Shown one piece after another: positions 1 to 12,500 of a DNA stretch of 47,264 bases; the stretch's first letter is position 1; every line of letters begins with the position of its first letter. The position numbers and the translations under genes were made by a program. Below the pieces are notes generated by a model that made no database searches, was not told the origin of the DNA, and saw only the letters and a program-made list of their open reading frames with translations. The stretch is from Polysphondylium violaceum (Eukaryota; Evosea; Eumycetozoa; Dictyosteliales; Dictyosteliaceae): NCBI GenBank assembly GCA_000277445.1, contig AJWJ01000138.1:1-47264 (forward strand), given 5' to 3'.

Positions 1-2210
1 AAAAAAATAATAGATATCTTTGTGAATCAATGAAAAAAAAAGTAAAAAAAAAAATAATTATCTTACATTTTGATCTGTGGATTTTTAAAAAAAATAAAAA
101 AGGGGTCTTTTTTTGATCAAAAGCACACACTTGTTGTGATTATTTCAAATTAACACGATCTCTAGGATCTCTTTTGGTTGATGTGGTGGGTAAGATGAAA
201 AGATACTGATTGAGATTTGATTTTTTTTTCTTTTCTTTTTTAATATAAAAGTAGAGAGTAAAAGTATTGATGGTTGTTGTTGTTGATGGTTAATTAAATT
301 TTGGAGTGATGTGAATGAATGAATTGGACTGTTTGGGAATGTTTAAGATTATATATTTTCCCTTCTTTTCGTTTGAACAACCGCTGTAAATAGTTATGAC
401 TACTGATATACTGCACTACCAGCTGAAAACTGTTGAATCGCTGTTGCTGTTGCTGTTCTTCCAATGAGCCTGTCTATTATTACTATTATGCTGTTGTTGT
501 AAAATAAAATTTCAGATCTTGATTGATTTAACCGCTAAAATGATTTTGATTTTTTTTTTTGATCAAAAGAGAAAAAAAAAAAAAGTAAAAAAAAAAACAA
601 TGTGCTTTTGACAATTCACACACACAATGAGTTATTCTAATATTATAATCTTAATGACATAACCAAAAAGAAAACACAAGATACTGTGGGGGTATATTGA
701 TGATTAGTGGAGAGATTGATGATTCGTTCAAAAGTTTGTGATTGGTGGCGAAAATAAAATAAAAAATAAAATAAAAGAAAAAAAAAGAAAAAAGAAAAAA
801 AAAACTCTGAGCACGACTCATACGTATTTTTATCAGAAGAGAAAGTAACAGTGTGTGGCATCTCTCTCTTTTTTGGATCTTTAAAATGACCTATTTTCTT
901 GCAAGGGAAAGGCCCTAATGACGGTATTATTTTTCATTCCAAATCCCAAGCCTCGCTTTCTAATCAAAATCTAGCCGGCGTCTTCGTTCTACAGGTGGTG
1001 CTTTGAAAACATTTTTTCGTTTTTTAAAAATTTTTAAAAAATCTAAAAATAAGAGAGGGCCAAATCGCTAGTTGTTATTTTTAACAACACAAAGACTCAT
1101 GACCCAAAGACTTTTGAGCAAATTAAAGGTTTTTTGTTGAAATTTTTATTATTTAAATGGGGTGTGTTGTGCGAGAGGGTCCACAATATAAATTTATATT
1201 AATTTACTTTTATGATATTCGATTGAATCGATTCTTGACTTGAATCTTTCACAGTGTGTTTTCTCTGTGAATTACCCATATTTTAATTTCATTTAATTTA
1301 TTTATTTATTATTTTAGTAGTATTATTTTTCATTTTCTCTTAAAGAGTGGCCTCTAAAGAATGCGTTTGGATTTGTTTTTTCAAAGTTTTTTGATTACTC
1401 TTTTCACAATAGCCAAAATGAATTCCCCATCCTTAAATCTAATCAAAAAGTGTGGTGGAGTAATGGGCGCGGTGAATAATAATATATCAAATGTGATTTT
1501 ATGATGATATTAATTTAAATGAGTTTTTAGTATCTGTGCCTGCGTGGCTATGGTATTGTACAATGGCAACGCATCTAGAGTCTTTGATATATGCATATAT
1601 ACATAGGCAGTTGATTTTTCTTTTGATTAATCACAAGATGTACAAAATTAATAATTTGTACATGTGAGTTGGAATAGACTTTGTGTAGCGGTAGTAATAA
1701 TGAGGGAAAACTCATAAGATCACATCATGTGAGCCTCATAAAGAGTCACTTTGATATTAATTAGCTAAATATTAGAATACATTTTCGTCCCCAAAGAGGT
1801 TTTGGACCTTTGTTTCAACACAAAATAATTTTTATTTTTTTTTATTTTTTTTTCTATTTTTTTATCATTTTTTTTCGAATCGAAATTTTTATCACACCGT
1901 AGGTTTGCGCATTTTCAGGTGTGACTGTTATTTTTAGGACCAGTTTTTTTTTTTTTTTTGATTTACGCGTTTGCAAAACCCCATTTGGGCAGTGCCATGG
2001 TTTTTCAGTGTAAACGACAACATACATTTTTTGCCAAAGGTTCGTGTGATGTGAGAAATCTTTTTTTTATTAATTATGTGTTCTCAATTTGGACCATTAC
2101 ATCTCTGTAGACGTGGTTCAGGCAAAAAAACAATCGTGCACGCATTCTTTTATATATCATGATATGATTTAATACTTACTCCTCCTCTTTTCTTGGTGCC
2201 CCATTATTAG
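1..2210. other. A/T-rich non-coding stretch
   Basis: Homopolymer A and T tracts dominate and no reading frame here looks like protein. The minus-strand frame near 643-861 is an F/K-rich artefact of A/T tracts. The unidentified first exon of the methyltransferase gene that starts in frame at 2211 should lie in this stretch. A pyrimidine-rich acceptor ending TTATTAG at 2204-2210 marks where its intron ends. The block around 900-1010 is less A/T-rich than its surroundings. I found no tRNA or known RNA motif in it. Confidence 0.6.
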
Positions 2211-3206
2211 ACAGAATAAATCAGAGAAATGGTTCATCTAAAAATGAGAATCAAAACAACAGTACCAATTTAAAAGGAAAAACTACTGGCACCGTGTATA
2301 ATAATAAATGTGTCAATCTAGTAGGTTATAGTGACGATGATGACGATGACCATGATGGTAAAATTAATAATTACTCTGATCATCATCAAGATGATGCTGA
2401 CGACCATAATTTAAATAACCATGATCAAGACTTTTTAACTATAGTTATATCTCAGAATGAGGATAGTAATGATTATGCACACTATATTTGGGATTGTAGT
2501 ATTGTATTATCTTTTTTTATTTGGTCTAAAGATTATAAAGAATTCTGGAGTAACAAGGTGAGTCTAGAAATTGGTTCTGGAGTCTCTTTACCTTCAATTC
2601 TTTTGACGAAATTACATTTATTAAATAATACATCAAATTCACCCATATCAAAGCTCGTGATAATAACAGATAGAAATGATAATTCTTTTACAGAAATTAA
2701 AAATAATATTATCACTAGTTGTAATTTAAATGAGATACACGATCTTCCTTTAATTTTACCTTTTTCCTATGGTGACAATAATTTAAACAATGATGAAATT
2801 GTAAATGTAGATTATTTATTTGTATCTGATTGTTTTTATGACAATACCATTGGTATGTTTAATTAATAGCTTGAAATTTATGATTTAATTATATTGACAG
2901 TTTGATTAAATCTCTATTTAGATTACGATAATATCTTTTCAACATTTTATTACTTTTTTCAAAAGAATAACAAGTTAAAAATCTATCTAACTTATCAATT
3001 AAGATGGTAAGTGTACTTTTATTATTATTATCTAATCATAATTAACTTAAAATATTACATTTAGTGTGGAAAAATCAATATCTAGTTACTTGAATAAATG
3101 GGGAATCAAGGCTAGTTTGATAGATAATGACTCTTTTTTGCCCAATAGAATAATATCATTGTTGAAATCAGAGATTTTTTTATATCAACTCGAGCTTCAG
3201 GCCTAA
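2211..3206 (+). CDS. mettl23: METTL23-like methyltransferase (family 16), first exon not found
   Basis: Coding exons are 2211-2852, 2922-3006 and 3066-3206 (TAA). The introns are GTATGT...TTTAG and GTAAGT...TTTAG, and phases join cleanly. After an acidic, Asn/His/Asp-rich head, the protein shows the signature of the METTL23 branch of methyltransferase family 16: YAHYIWDCSIVLS, the SAM-binding motif EIGSGVSLPS, then VSDCFYDNTDYDNIF, and LTYQLRC, which matches the STYQVR block of human METTL23. METTL23 is described as a nuclear SAM-dependent protein arginine methyltransferase in animals; the role here is inferred from the family. There is no in-frame ATG near the beginning, because the frame runs upstream through an AG acceptor at 2209-2210. 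One or more short 5' exons are therefore missing from this model. It converges tail to tail with the HECT gene. Confidence 0.8.
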
Positions 3207-3524
3207 ACGTCCACTATTCTTTGAGTAAAGGCCACCCCATAACCCATTCCTTTTATAGTCACTTCGAGAGATATAATCTCACACACAAACACATCTTGTA
3301 CAAAAAAAGAAAAGAAAAAAAAAAAAGATATTTATTTTTCTTCCTTGAAATGTGTCCCTGTGTCTTTGTGCGGGGTTATACGTGAGATATTTTCTTTCTT
3401 TGCAGAAAACATCACTATCATTTCAAAATTTTTTTAAAAAGATATTTAGAAAAAAGCCCAAGCCATGATGGGTCTAATAAATAAAAGAAAAGTATCTGAT
3501 GTAAACACTAAATGGATTGATTTA
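3207..3524. other. Convergent intergenic spacer
   Basis: This is the 3' spacer between the methyltransferase (+) and the HECT ligase (minus). It contains an A-rich run at about 3302-3327 and T-rich stretches that could serve both 3' ends. I see no gene in it. Confidence 0.6.
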
Positions 3525-6500
3525 TTAACTTCTAATGAGATGAGATGTGGAGGAGGTATTTTCATCGGGGACTACAAAATCTGCATCAATGTCACGACAA
3601 GATGTCACTGCATAGAGGAGTTTCTCACGCATGACTTCGATGGAGCTGTAGTTTGGAAGTGAGAGAATAAAGAAACAGGTTTGAGCTTCTGGTAAATAGT
3701 TATCTTGATACTTGTTGTTGGTGTTGCTGCTGTGGCTATTATTATTATTATTACTATAGCCAACTCTTGAAATTGAATTATTATATAATAAACCGCCAGT
3801 GGTGATATCTTCAGGATCATAGTCATCATCTTCGTCGTCAATGTCATCATCATCATCATAAATATTTCTTGTTGATCGATTTTTGATGAATGGGAAAACT
3901 TGAAATTGAACATTGAATTCGTTGGATGGCGGGAGACGGGATCTGCCCCAAACAAAACGGAGAAACAGAGTTTGTTCCTCGCAGGAAAAGGATTCCAATA
4001 TCTTCCAAAGCCACACGATTCTGGGCTCGCTTGGAGAGACGCCGCAGTATCTTGTGTGTTTTTTAAGCAGTTTGATGTCGATGCCCGACATGCCACACAC
4101 ACGTTGCTCAATTTCTTGCCATGTGAATATATTCAAAATGTGGAGGGGAATAATCGAAGAGACACCCTTGACCATGGCATCGATTTGGAGTCGGAATTCC
4201 GAGAGTTTGTACTGCTCTAACAACGAGGCGTACTCGAGTCTGTTTTCCCAGGTGACGGGAATATTCTTTCCGTTGTTGACTAGTTCAATCACAGAGTTGT
4301 CGATTGACTTGGTTGTAAAGTTTTGGAATACACAGTCAGAAAAGATGTCTTGGGTGAGTTTGTAAGAGTTGTTGTTGGTCGTGCCGCTGCCATCGAGGAG
4401 TTCTAAAAAGTTTGTGCAATACTTGTCAATGGCCTCCAGATCGTTTTTGTCAACCTTTGCACAAACAAAGCATTTCCACACGATCGAGGGTAGATTCAAC
4501 TCGATGCAGTTCTTTGTACGAATGGTAATACCAATCAGCTTGCCAATAAACTCGTAGAGCTGGAGGGCAAAGGGAGAGTTGGCAGACGAGTTGGGAACCA
4601 GTTTATCACGATTAAAAGCAACATCGCCAAGTGCATTTTGGCAAGGAAGAAAGAGGATCATATCCTTGCTTTGGAAATCAGAGCAAATCTGAGTGAGGCA
4701 TTCACGATAAGGTCCGCCAGCATCTCTGGCACCCTCTCTCTCCAATTTGACCTCCCATGCACGATCATTGTGTCTGAGTCTTTGAGCATCAATGTTGCAC
4801 AACTGTCTAAATGATTGAAGAAAGAGGTTTTCATTCTCACGTATCATATTGTATCTAATGTTACGGTTTAGAATGTTGTTGTTTGAGTTTGTGTTGTTGC
4901 CATTGTTGCTTGCAGTATTGTTGTTGTTGGTGTTGATTGTAGATTGAGCATTGTTTGCAGATGCAGAGGAGCCCGATGAAGGGGTGTTGTTTGTATTGAT
5001 GCCAGAATTGGCAGGAGAAGAGTTTCTATTGTTGCCAATTGAAGATCCTGTGTTTGCTGGTGAGGTTGAGTTGGCAGAGGAGGGTCTAAGACTGCTGGCC
5101 GAGGGTCCACGAGTGTATCCTCTATTCCTGCCAGTGTTGTTGAGGTTGGATGCATTTGGATTGTTGCTATTGACTCCACCCGACTGTTGTTGTTGCTGCT
5201 GTGACACTTGTTGAGATTGTTGCTGTTGTTGGGATTGTGCAGCTGGTTGTTGAGACTGAGACCCCTGTTGTTGTGGTTGCGCAGGAGGAGCAGTTTGACC
5301 ACCGCTGGCGATCGGAGTATAGAACGAGCCGTGTCTATTGATATAGATAAGTGGTCTTCTACTAAACGATTTTGTTTGAATGAGCGAGTTGTTGAGAATC
5401 TCTAATTTGACATCATAAAACAAAAGGCCACGTAGACTGCAGAGATGGTAAGCAATGGACCAATCATCAGAGGCGGCCCTAAGGTCAATAAAGTTGATAA
5501 AGTTTTGAATGGTTGAGTTGAAGTGCTTCAACACAATGAATCTCAATATCAACAACTTGGTGTCAATGACATCCATAAGCAATGGGAACAGCGACAACAA
5601 CTCATGGGTCAGGCATTGTTCAAATCTAATCAAAATGGATGGTTAGTAGAGGTTATACCAATCAATCAATTTAATATACATACACTAATTGGGAAGGACT
5701 CTTTTTTTGTTTCTCGCAAAGGGTGTTTACAAATTTGACCAGCTCGAGGTCCATCGAGTGGCTCCAGTTTTTGGTCAAGAGGTAGTTGAGTTCTTTTTCA
5801 TAGAGAATGTCGTATTCTTTGATTATGTCATCAGAGAATTGCGGAGTGATGGTGAATCTAAAGCCCCACTCGGGATCATTAGAGTCAGAGTAAAAAGACC
5901 AAATGAATCGGTCGCCTGGTATGATGATGGCGCGTGTTGGGAATTCACCAGTAAAGAAACCAAGGTCATCACCACCTGGAGTGGCACGCGAAAACATGAG
6001 ATAGTCAACATAGGTTTGTGTCTTTGATTTTGGATCAAACTCGACCTTGAGTGATATCGAGTTTGCAATGATTATGTTGCTAGTGACACGGGCGCCGTGG
6101 GGATAGGGATGGGGACTGTCGACCACTTGTTTGTGACGAGTCTCGACAAAAGACTCTTTGATAAAATCTCGGGGGAATCCTTTGCCTTTGCACAACTGGA
6201 AGAGGATCTTGGACATCTTGATCATCTTGGTCAGCCATTGGCGTTGTTCGTCTTTGGCCTTGGGCTGGTTGTTGTTGTAGTTGTTGTTGATATTGACATT
6301 GGTGTTGTTGATGTTGATGACAAAGTTTGCGTTGGGATTGAGATGGTTATTGACAACATCACCTGTACCTGTACCGCCATTTGCACTCGCTGCGCCAGGG
6401 CCACTACTCATTGGAGGCGAGGTCAAATACTCGTCTACGGGCGATGGATAAGAGTCAAAGAAGAGTTGGGTGTGGATACAAAGCTCAATAAGCTTTTGGA

Positions 6501-9500
6501 GATACTGCGAGAGGATAGGCGAGGTGGAGGAGGGATTGGGCAAGTATTCTGCCTTGTAGAGTTTAAACACCTTTTCTCTAATCACTTCAAACTTGGAATA
6601 AATGGCCATTGGGAGCGCTCCGCTACTGCTGTTGCTGCTGCCACTGCTGTTATTGTTGTTATTGATATCCTTCTTTGACAAGGTGGTCATGTTATTTGAT
6701 TTAATCTTTTGCAAGAGACGTGTAATAAAGTTGATTACCTTGAGCTTACGATCCAGCGGATTGGCGGGATTGAGGTGCGAGAGGAGGCCGTCGAGCAGGT
6801 CGATAGAGAAAAAGGTGGGGAACTGTTTAAATAGATTAAAGTCCAGTTGGAGCACCCAGTCGATGAGGAAGCATGAAAACTCGAAATTGGGGGGCTGCGA
6901 GAGCATGCTCGAGTCGTTGGTGCGCATCAGGGTGGGCGTGACGGTAAACTTGTATCCCCACTCTGAGTTTTGCGAGTCCGAGTTGCTAAACGTCATCCAA
7001 AACTGCGAGGCGTTGATGATGGTTGGCATAAACGATGTGGAGAACTTGCCACTAAACGATGTGATGGGCAGCGTGCAGCACGAGTCGTAGAAAAACTTTA
7101 GCACGCCCGAGCCGGCCTCAGTGTGGGAGCGGGGGTCAAAGGTGACCAACAGGGATTGCGCCCCATCGATCCGGATGATCTTTTTGGCCTTGTATTGGGT
7201 GGGATAGGGATGTGGCGACTCCTCAGTGATGCACGGGATGGGTTCGTTGGCAGTGTCGCGCACCTGTCTTGTGCATTCCTTGGTCAGCACCTCGATCAAT
7301 GATAAATTGGGCTGATTGTTTGCTGCAGCCTTGGATCGATACGACACGCCAGTGATACATGCGGCGTTGATGGTCGATATCCATTCATTGAGGTCCTCTT
7401 GGTTGGTGGCCTGGAACAAATGAGTCTTGTTATTCATCATGGTGATTTGGAAACAAAAGTCCTTTTTGTTGAACAATTTAGACTGCTTAACCATGGATAC
7501 CTGTTGCACCGACACTATCTCACGTAGATCGATTGATCCAATGGGTGTAGATGTGCCACTGCCTGTCATTAGACCATAAAAAGATAAACTATTGTTATTG
7601 CCAATTACAATATTGTTGTTATTATTGTTGCCATTACTACCAGTGGCTGCTGTTGCTGTTGGTATGGGAATACTATTTGAAGCATGGTTAAGACTATTGC
7701 CATTGATTATTGAGGATGTAGTAATGGTATTATTACCAACGATAGGATTGTTGTTGGCTATAATAGAAGAAGTACTCGACGATGACGAAGAGGTAGAAGA
7801 GGATAAAGATACCGGATATACATTTCCAGAGTTATTTAGTGCAGCTGGTAGGGAGCCGCCATTGGCCAAGTCATTATGAGCGTCTGAATTTGATTTAAAG
7901 TAAAACAAAGTTTCACTTGTCAACACTACCCATATTCTCTTCCATAGTTTAATAATCTTTTGTTGTTTTAGTAATGTTCCTGTCTTTAATTGTTCTCCAG
8001 AGAAGAGAGAGTTGTTGTTATTACCACTACTATGAACAGAGTTGTTGTTGTTATTGTTGTTACTAATACTAGTACTATGATTCAACATGAATGAGCTTAG
8101 GTCTTTACTGGACTCGGGTTTATAGCTCTTCCATTTCGTTCCAGAAGTCGTTGGGGTGGCGGGTGCAGAGGCAGATAGATTGACAGAGGCACCGTCTAAT
8201 CCATTGTGATTGTTATTGTTGTTATTGGCATTGCTGGTGTTGTTGTGATGACTACTATTATTCTGGTATGTAGAGTGACTTGTACCACTGCTGTTTCCAC
8301 TACCACTATTACTGTTGTTATTGCTGTTGTTACCATTTTGATAGTTTTTAAAGAGACCAATATGAATTTGATTGCCGTATTGCTGGGATTCGACTTTGAG
8401 AAGATTGGTGAGCTTGGCTTGAAGGATCTTGAGATTGAGATAGTCCTTTTGGTTCTTGGGCGACACGTTCAACAGCTTGGTGATGTTGTTGTTGGACAAG
8501 ATATAGTTGGAAGAGTCGTTGAGGAGGGTGGTCTGGAGAGTGAGTTTGAGGATGTAGATGAGGTTCTTGGCGCCGCCAAACGAAGAGTACGAGATCTTGG
8601 TGTTGGAGGGCAACGACACCAGCAACGAGATGAGTGATTGACGACTATACAGTATGGACAATGCAATCTCTGACGACGTGTCGAGATGTATGAGCTGGCC
8701 AAACGAGAATCTCTCAATGAGTTGCAAAGGGTTTTGTTTGGGAGTTGGCGCTGATGCTGGTGTTTCTGCAGCGGTGTTGCTCGTGGCGCTACTGTTGTTA
8801 TTCATGCTGGTGGCCAAGGGGGTGTTTGTGCCGCTGTTGATTGTTCCTGTTGCGGGGTTAGTGTTTGGATAGATAAGGATCTCGTAGCAGAGCCACCAGT
8901 CGACGAGTGTGAGTGACTCATTTTCGATAAAGGTTACCAACACATGTCGTTGTTTCTTGTCTACGCTCTTTATGATACCTGTCGATCCAATAAGACTGTC
9001 CATCTCGCTGACCCAATTGGTTCTTCTCATGCCCAGCTTCTCTCGCTTGGAGACCATGACCGACATGCCGATTCTAATCTCTGACCAAAGTACCTTTTTG
9101 CCGACGATGCCGTCGCCCTGTGTACCCTCTTCACCGGTGTTGCTATTCTCTTCATCTTCAAGCTCAGATCCACCGTCATCTTGCTGTTGTTGATGTTGTT
9201 TATTCTCGTCATCTTGGTTGTTGCCATTACTATTGTTGTTGTTGTTTAATGAAGAACGTAGTGATGCATCATCCTCGTCCATTCCCAATACTTCATCAAA
9301 GTCGTCTAAAACCTCGAGAGTATCATTGTCATCGTCGAAATCCGTGTCATTGGAGGTCAGGAGTTGATCATCGGGATTACTGTTGGTGTCAGCGTAGGGC
9401 TGGGGAGAGAGGGTCAGCGGTGACTTGGCCGACGAGTTGATGGGCTGTTGGGGGCCGTTTAAAAACGATTTCAGTGCCTTGTCATAGATCCTCTCCTTTA

Positions 9501-12500
9501 GTAAGAACAATAGTCTCTCGATATTCTCGACCTTGGGCTCATCGAGCACCTGCACTGGTCGGCCAATGGCAGAGTCTATCAATATGGGCACAATGCCGTC
9601 GTCCAGCGTGAACTTTGCACACTCGCTGTACTTGCAGAGCTCACTAAAGATCTTCATCACACGCGACTTGACAAACAGATAGATGTTTCTCATGTTACTG
9701 CTGTTGCTGTTGCTGTTGGCATTGGTGTTGGTGTTGTTCTTGCTCGTGCTGCTGTTGCTTGATCGGTGAGATTGAGCGATGGGTGTTGGTGGAGGAGGCT
9801 TTAAAAAGGACGTTATGCTCTGTGTGATGAGCGGGAGGTTGAGGAATTGGTTAAAGTCGACCAGGATTTCTGTGATGGGCTTGAGAGTGTTTCTGTGGTG
9901 GGTGGTCTTGGTGAGCTTGTCGATGTTGCAGTCGAGCAGGACACGCGAGAGACGACTCTGGGGACTATACTCGATCACAGTGCCGTACTCAAAGCAGCCG
10001 CTGCCCATGTCGACCTCGACTCGGGACCCGGTCCACACGCCATCGAGGTAGCCCGAGAGCAGGGTGATGGTGGAAAACACGTGGAACAGGGACTGCACAT
10101 TGTTGGCCGTGGTGGAGGCCGCGTTCTTTAATTGGTGGTGGCTGGGGCCGGTGGCCGAGGGCGAGATGGGCTGGATGGTCGTGGGAAGCAGACGGAGGCC
10201 CTCTAAAAAGTACTTTTGGAGGGGCTGTTTCCACAGCTGCGAGTTGAGGAGGATACGCAGCAACGAGACAATTTCGTTGACGTAAGAGATGGCGACTGAG
10301 GGCAGCGTACGATCAGAGAGTGATTCGAGGTGGTAGGCTATAAGGGGGCTGAGGTCGTACTGGAAGGGGATCTGACCAAAGTTGACCGAGAGGGAGCCGC
10401 CGCCCGACATGGCGACCACGGGATAAAAGTCGCCCGAAACATTCTTAAAGGCTGTGCCAAGGTACTTGCCATTCTTTGTGTAAAACACCTTGCCGTCTTT
10501 GTGGTTCCATCCGCAGCCAATCACATCATTTCGTGTGTATGTGCTGGCATAGGCTGTGGACTGCATCCACGGTGTGCGGTGGTACACCTTGTGGCCGTCA
10601 CGACCCGAGTAGCCATAGGCAAATCGCCAGTCTTTGAGTGTCTTTATCTGGTCTGCATGGCTTGCGGGGAACAGGCCCACGATGCAGTCTTTGAATTCAT
10701 TCTCTATCTTGACCTCAAAGTAGAAAAAGGGTGTCGACTCGGGGATGATGGCATCCGAGAGAATGAGTTGCAAGCTGTTAGGCTCGTTGGATGTAAAGCT
10801 GGCCAGTTTGTAGTCGTCAGAGAATCTCACGCCTCCGTTGGTGGTCGAGGGATTCCACACGCAAGGAAACAGCGAGGTCTTGTCAAAGATGGAAAAGAAC
10901 GAGTGGGGTGAATCAATCTTTGTGCTATTGTAGCTGCTGCTTCTAAAGTACAGGTTAAAGTTGGATGACGAGATAAAGTATCGAGGATCGATATACTTTG
11001 CTATCTCATAGAGATCCAACGACGATTCCCAATAGCTTGCGGCACCAACGATTTCCAGTAATAAAGAAAACAGGGTCTTGGTATTGTTGTTGTTATTGTT
11101 GTTGCTATCTTTATCTTTGCTATCTTTGCCTGATGTTGTTGGGGTGAGAGGTGCGGGGGACAAGGGCACCAATAGTTTAGAGGGAGAGACGGAAGGGAGG
11201 ATTCTTCTAAATATACGCAAGGTCAGCTTACGTTGAGTTTCATCGCCAACTTGTAGAATGCAGTGAAAGATGTTGATAAATCTACTCGAGCACAGACGTT
11301 GTTGCACAGAGTCAAAGGCGCTGAGAGTGTAGAGCAATGTCAAGCTGTCGCTGAAATCATGGTAAGACTTTTCAGCACGGTAGAATCGTCTGCCCTTTTT
11401 GTTGTTGTTATTGTTGCTATTTGTGTTGTTGGCATCTTGTTGATTGAAGATACCGTTGAATCCACTCCAATAGGTTCTGTTTTGGTCCTTGAGGATCACG
11501 AGCGAGGCCTCGAGTTGTGTGGCCATCAGATTAAAGAATGAATCACGGAGTGCTTCAAACTTGACTTGGTTGTTGGTTGACATGGAAGAATGGCTGCTGC
11601 TGGATTGAGTGTCGTTTGGTGGGGTAGAGCTGGATGAGGTGTTGGACAAAGGTACCTGAGTTGGGGGCGAGGAAGAGGTGGTGTCGACACAAATGAGGCC
11701 GAGAAACTTAAAGAGGGCCTTGGCGTTCTTTTTGAGCTTCTCACGCTCGACTTTCTCCTCTTCGACAAAGTTGGGCGAGTAGATCGAGTTGATGCCGGTG
11801 GCAAAGAGCGAGGCAACCGAGGACGACAGGCTGATGCTGCCCGAGTCGCCGTCAATGAGGCTGCCGCTGCTGTTAGTGTGCAAGATGCTGTTGGAGGAAC
11901 CTGATCCACTGCTGTTGCGCTGGTCGCCGCCCCACATGCCACCCCAGATGGTTTCGTTGGCCATGAGATGGTGGATCTTGTGAAAGATGTCGATGCCAGT
12001 AAGGATGTCAGCGTCTTCGGGGGTAAAGTTGAGCGTGAATGCGTCTAGTGCATAGAGCTTGAGTGTTGAGTCGCTGTTGGCGTCGGTTAGCAGTGCAGAC
12101 ACGTCTTCCATGAGCAGCTTAAACTGCGACTTGACGTCGCGCAGCAGACGGCTGCCGCAGCCGTGCAAAAAGTCGAGGTAGTGGTAGGGTGGACATCTAC
12201 GCTTGACAAGACCGCTGTTTCTCAAAGCAGGCCCGATAAAGCAGAGAGCCTCGGGCTTCATCGTGTGGTCCGAGGCACAACGCAGGATGTCGCGCATGGC
12301 CTGCAGGCCCAGGGTCCTGGTGTAGGCCCTTGATCGACGCGCAATGAGCACCTTTTTGATGTCATCAATCTGCACGACGGGCGAAAGAACAAACTTAAAG
12401 ATAATGTTGGAGATCTCTGCGGCCAGTGTGCCTGTCACCGGGGATGAGTCGTGTGCGGCCTGCAACTCGAGAAGAAAGAGGGCATTCTCAATAATGTTGC

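Noticed and set aside
643-861. Minus-strand Phe-rich frame of 72 codons
   Set aside because: It is translation of an A/T tract with no promoter or splice context.
3465-3662. Short plus-strand frame starting MMGLINKRK
   Set aside because: It overlaps the conserved C-terminal end of the HECT domain on the other strand and shows no family motif.
5626-5683. Two separate genes instead of one HECT ligase
   Set aside because: The break is a 58-bp GTATGT...TTAG intron. Joining it keeps the frame and links the third SPHPY module to the HECT domain, as in HECTD4.
10330-10911. 193-codon plus-strand frame
   Set aside because: It lies opposite the SPRY domain of the HECT gene, has no recognisable motif, and is a shadow of G/C-richer coding DNA. 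The same holds for the frames at 6097-6678, 14812-15387 and 8206-8637.
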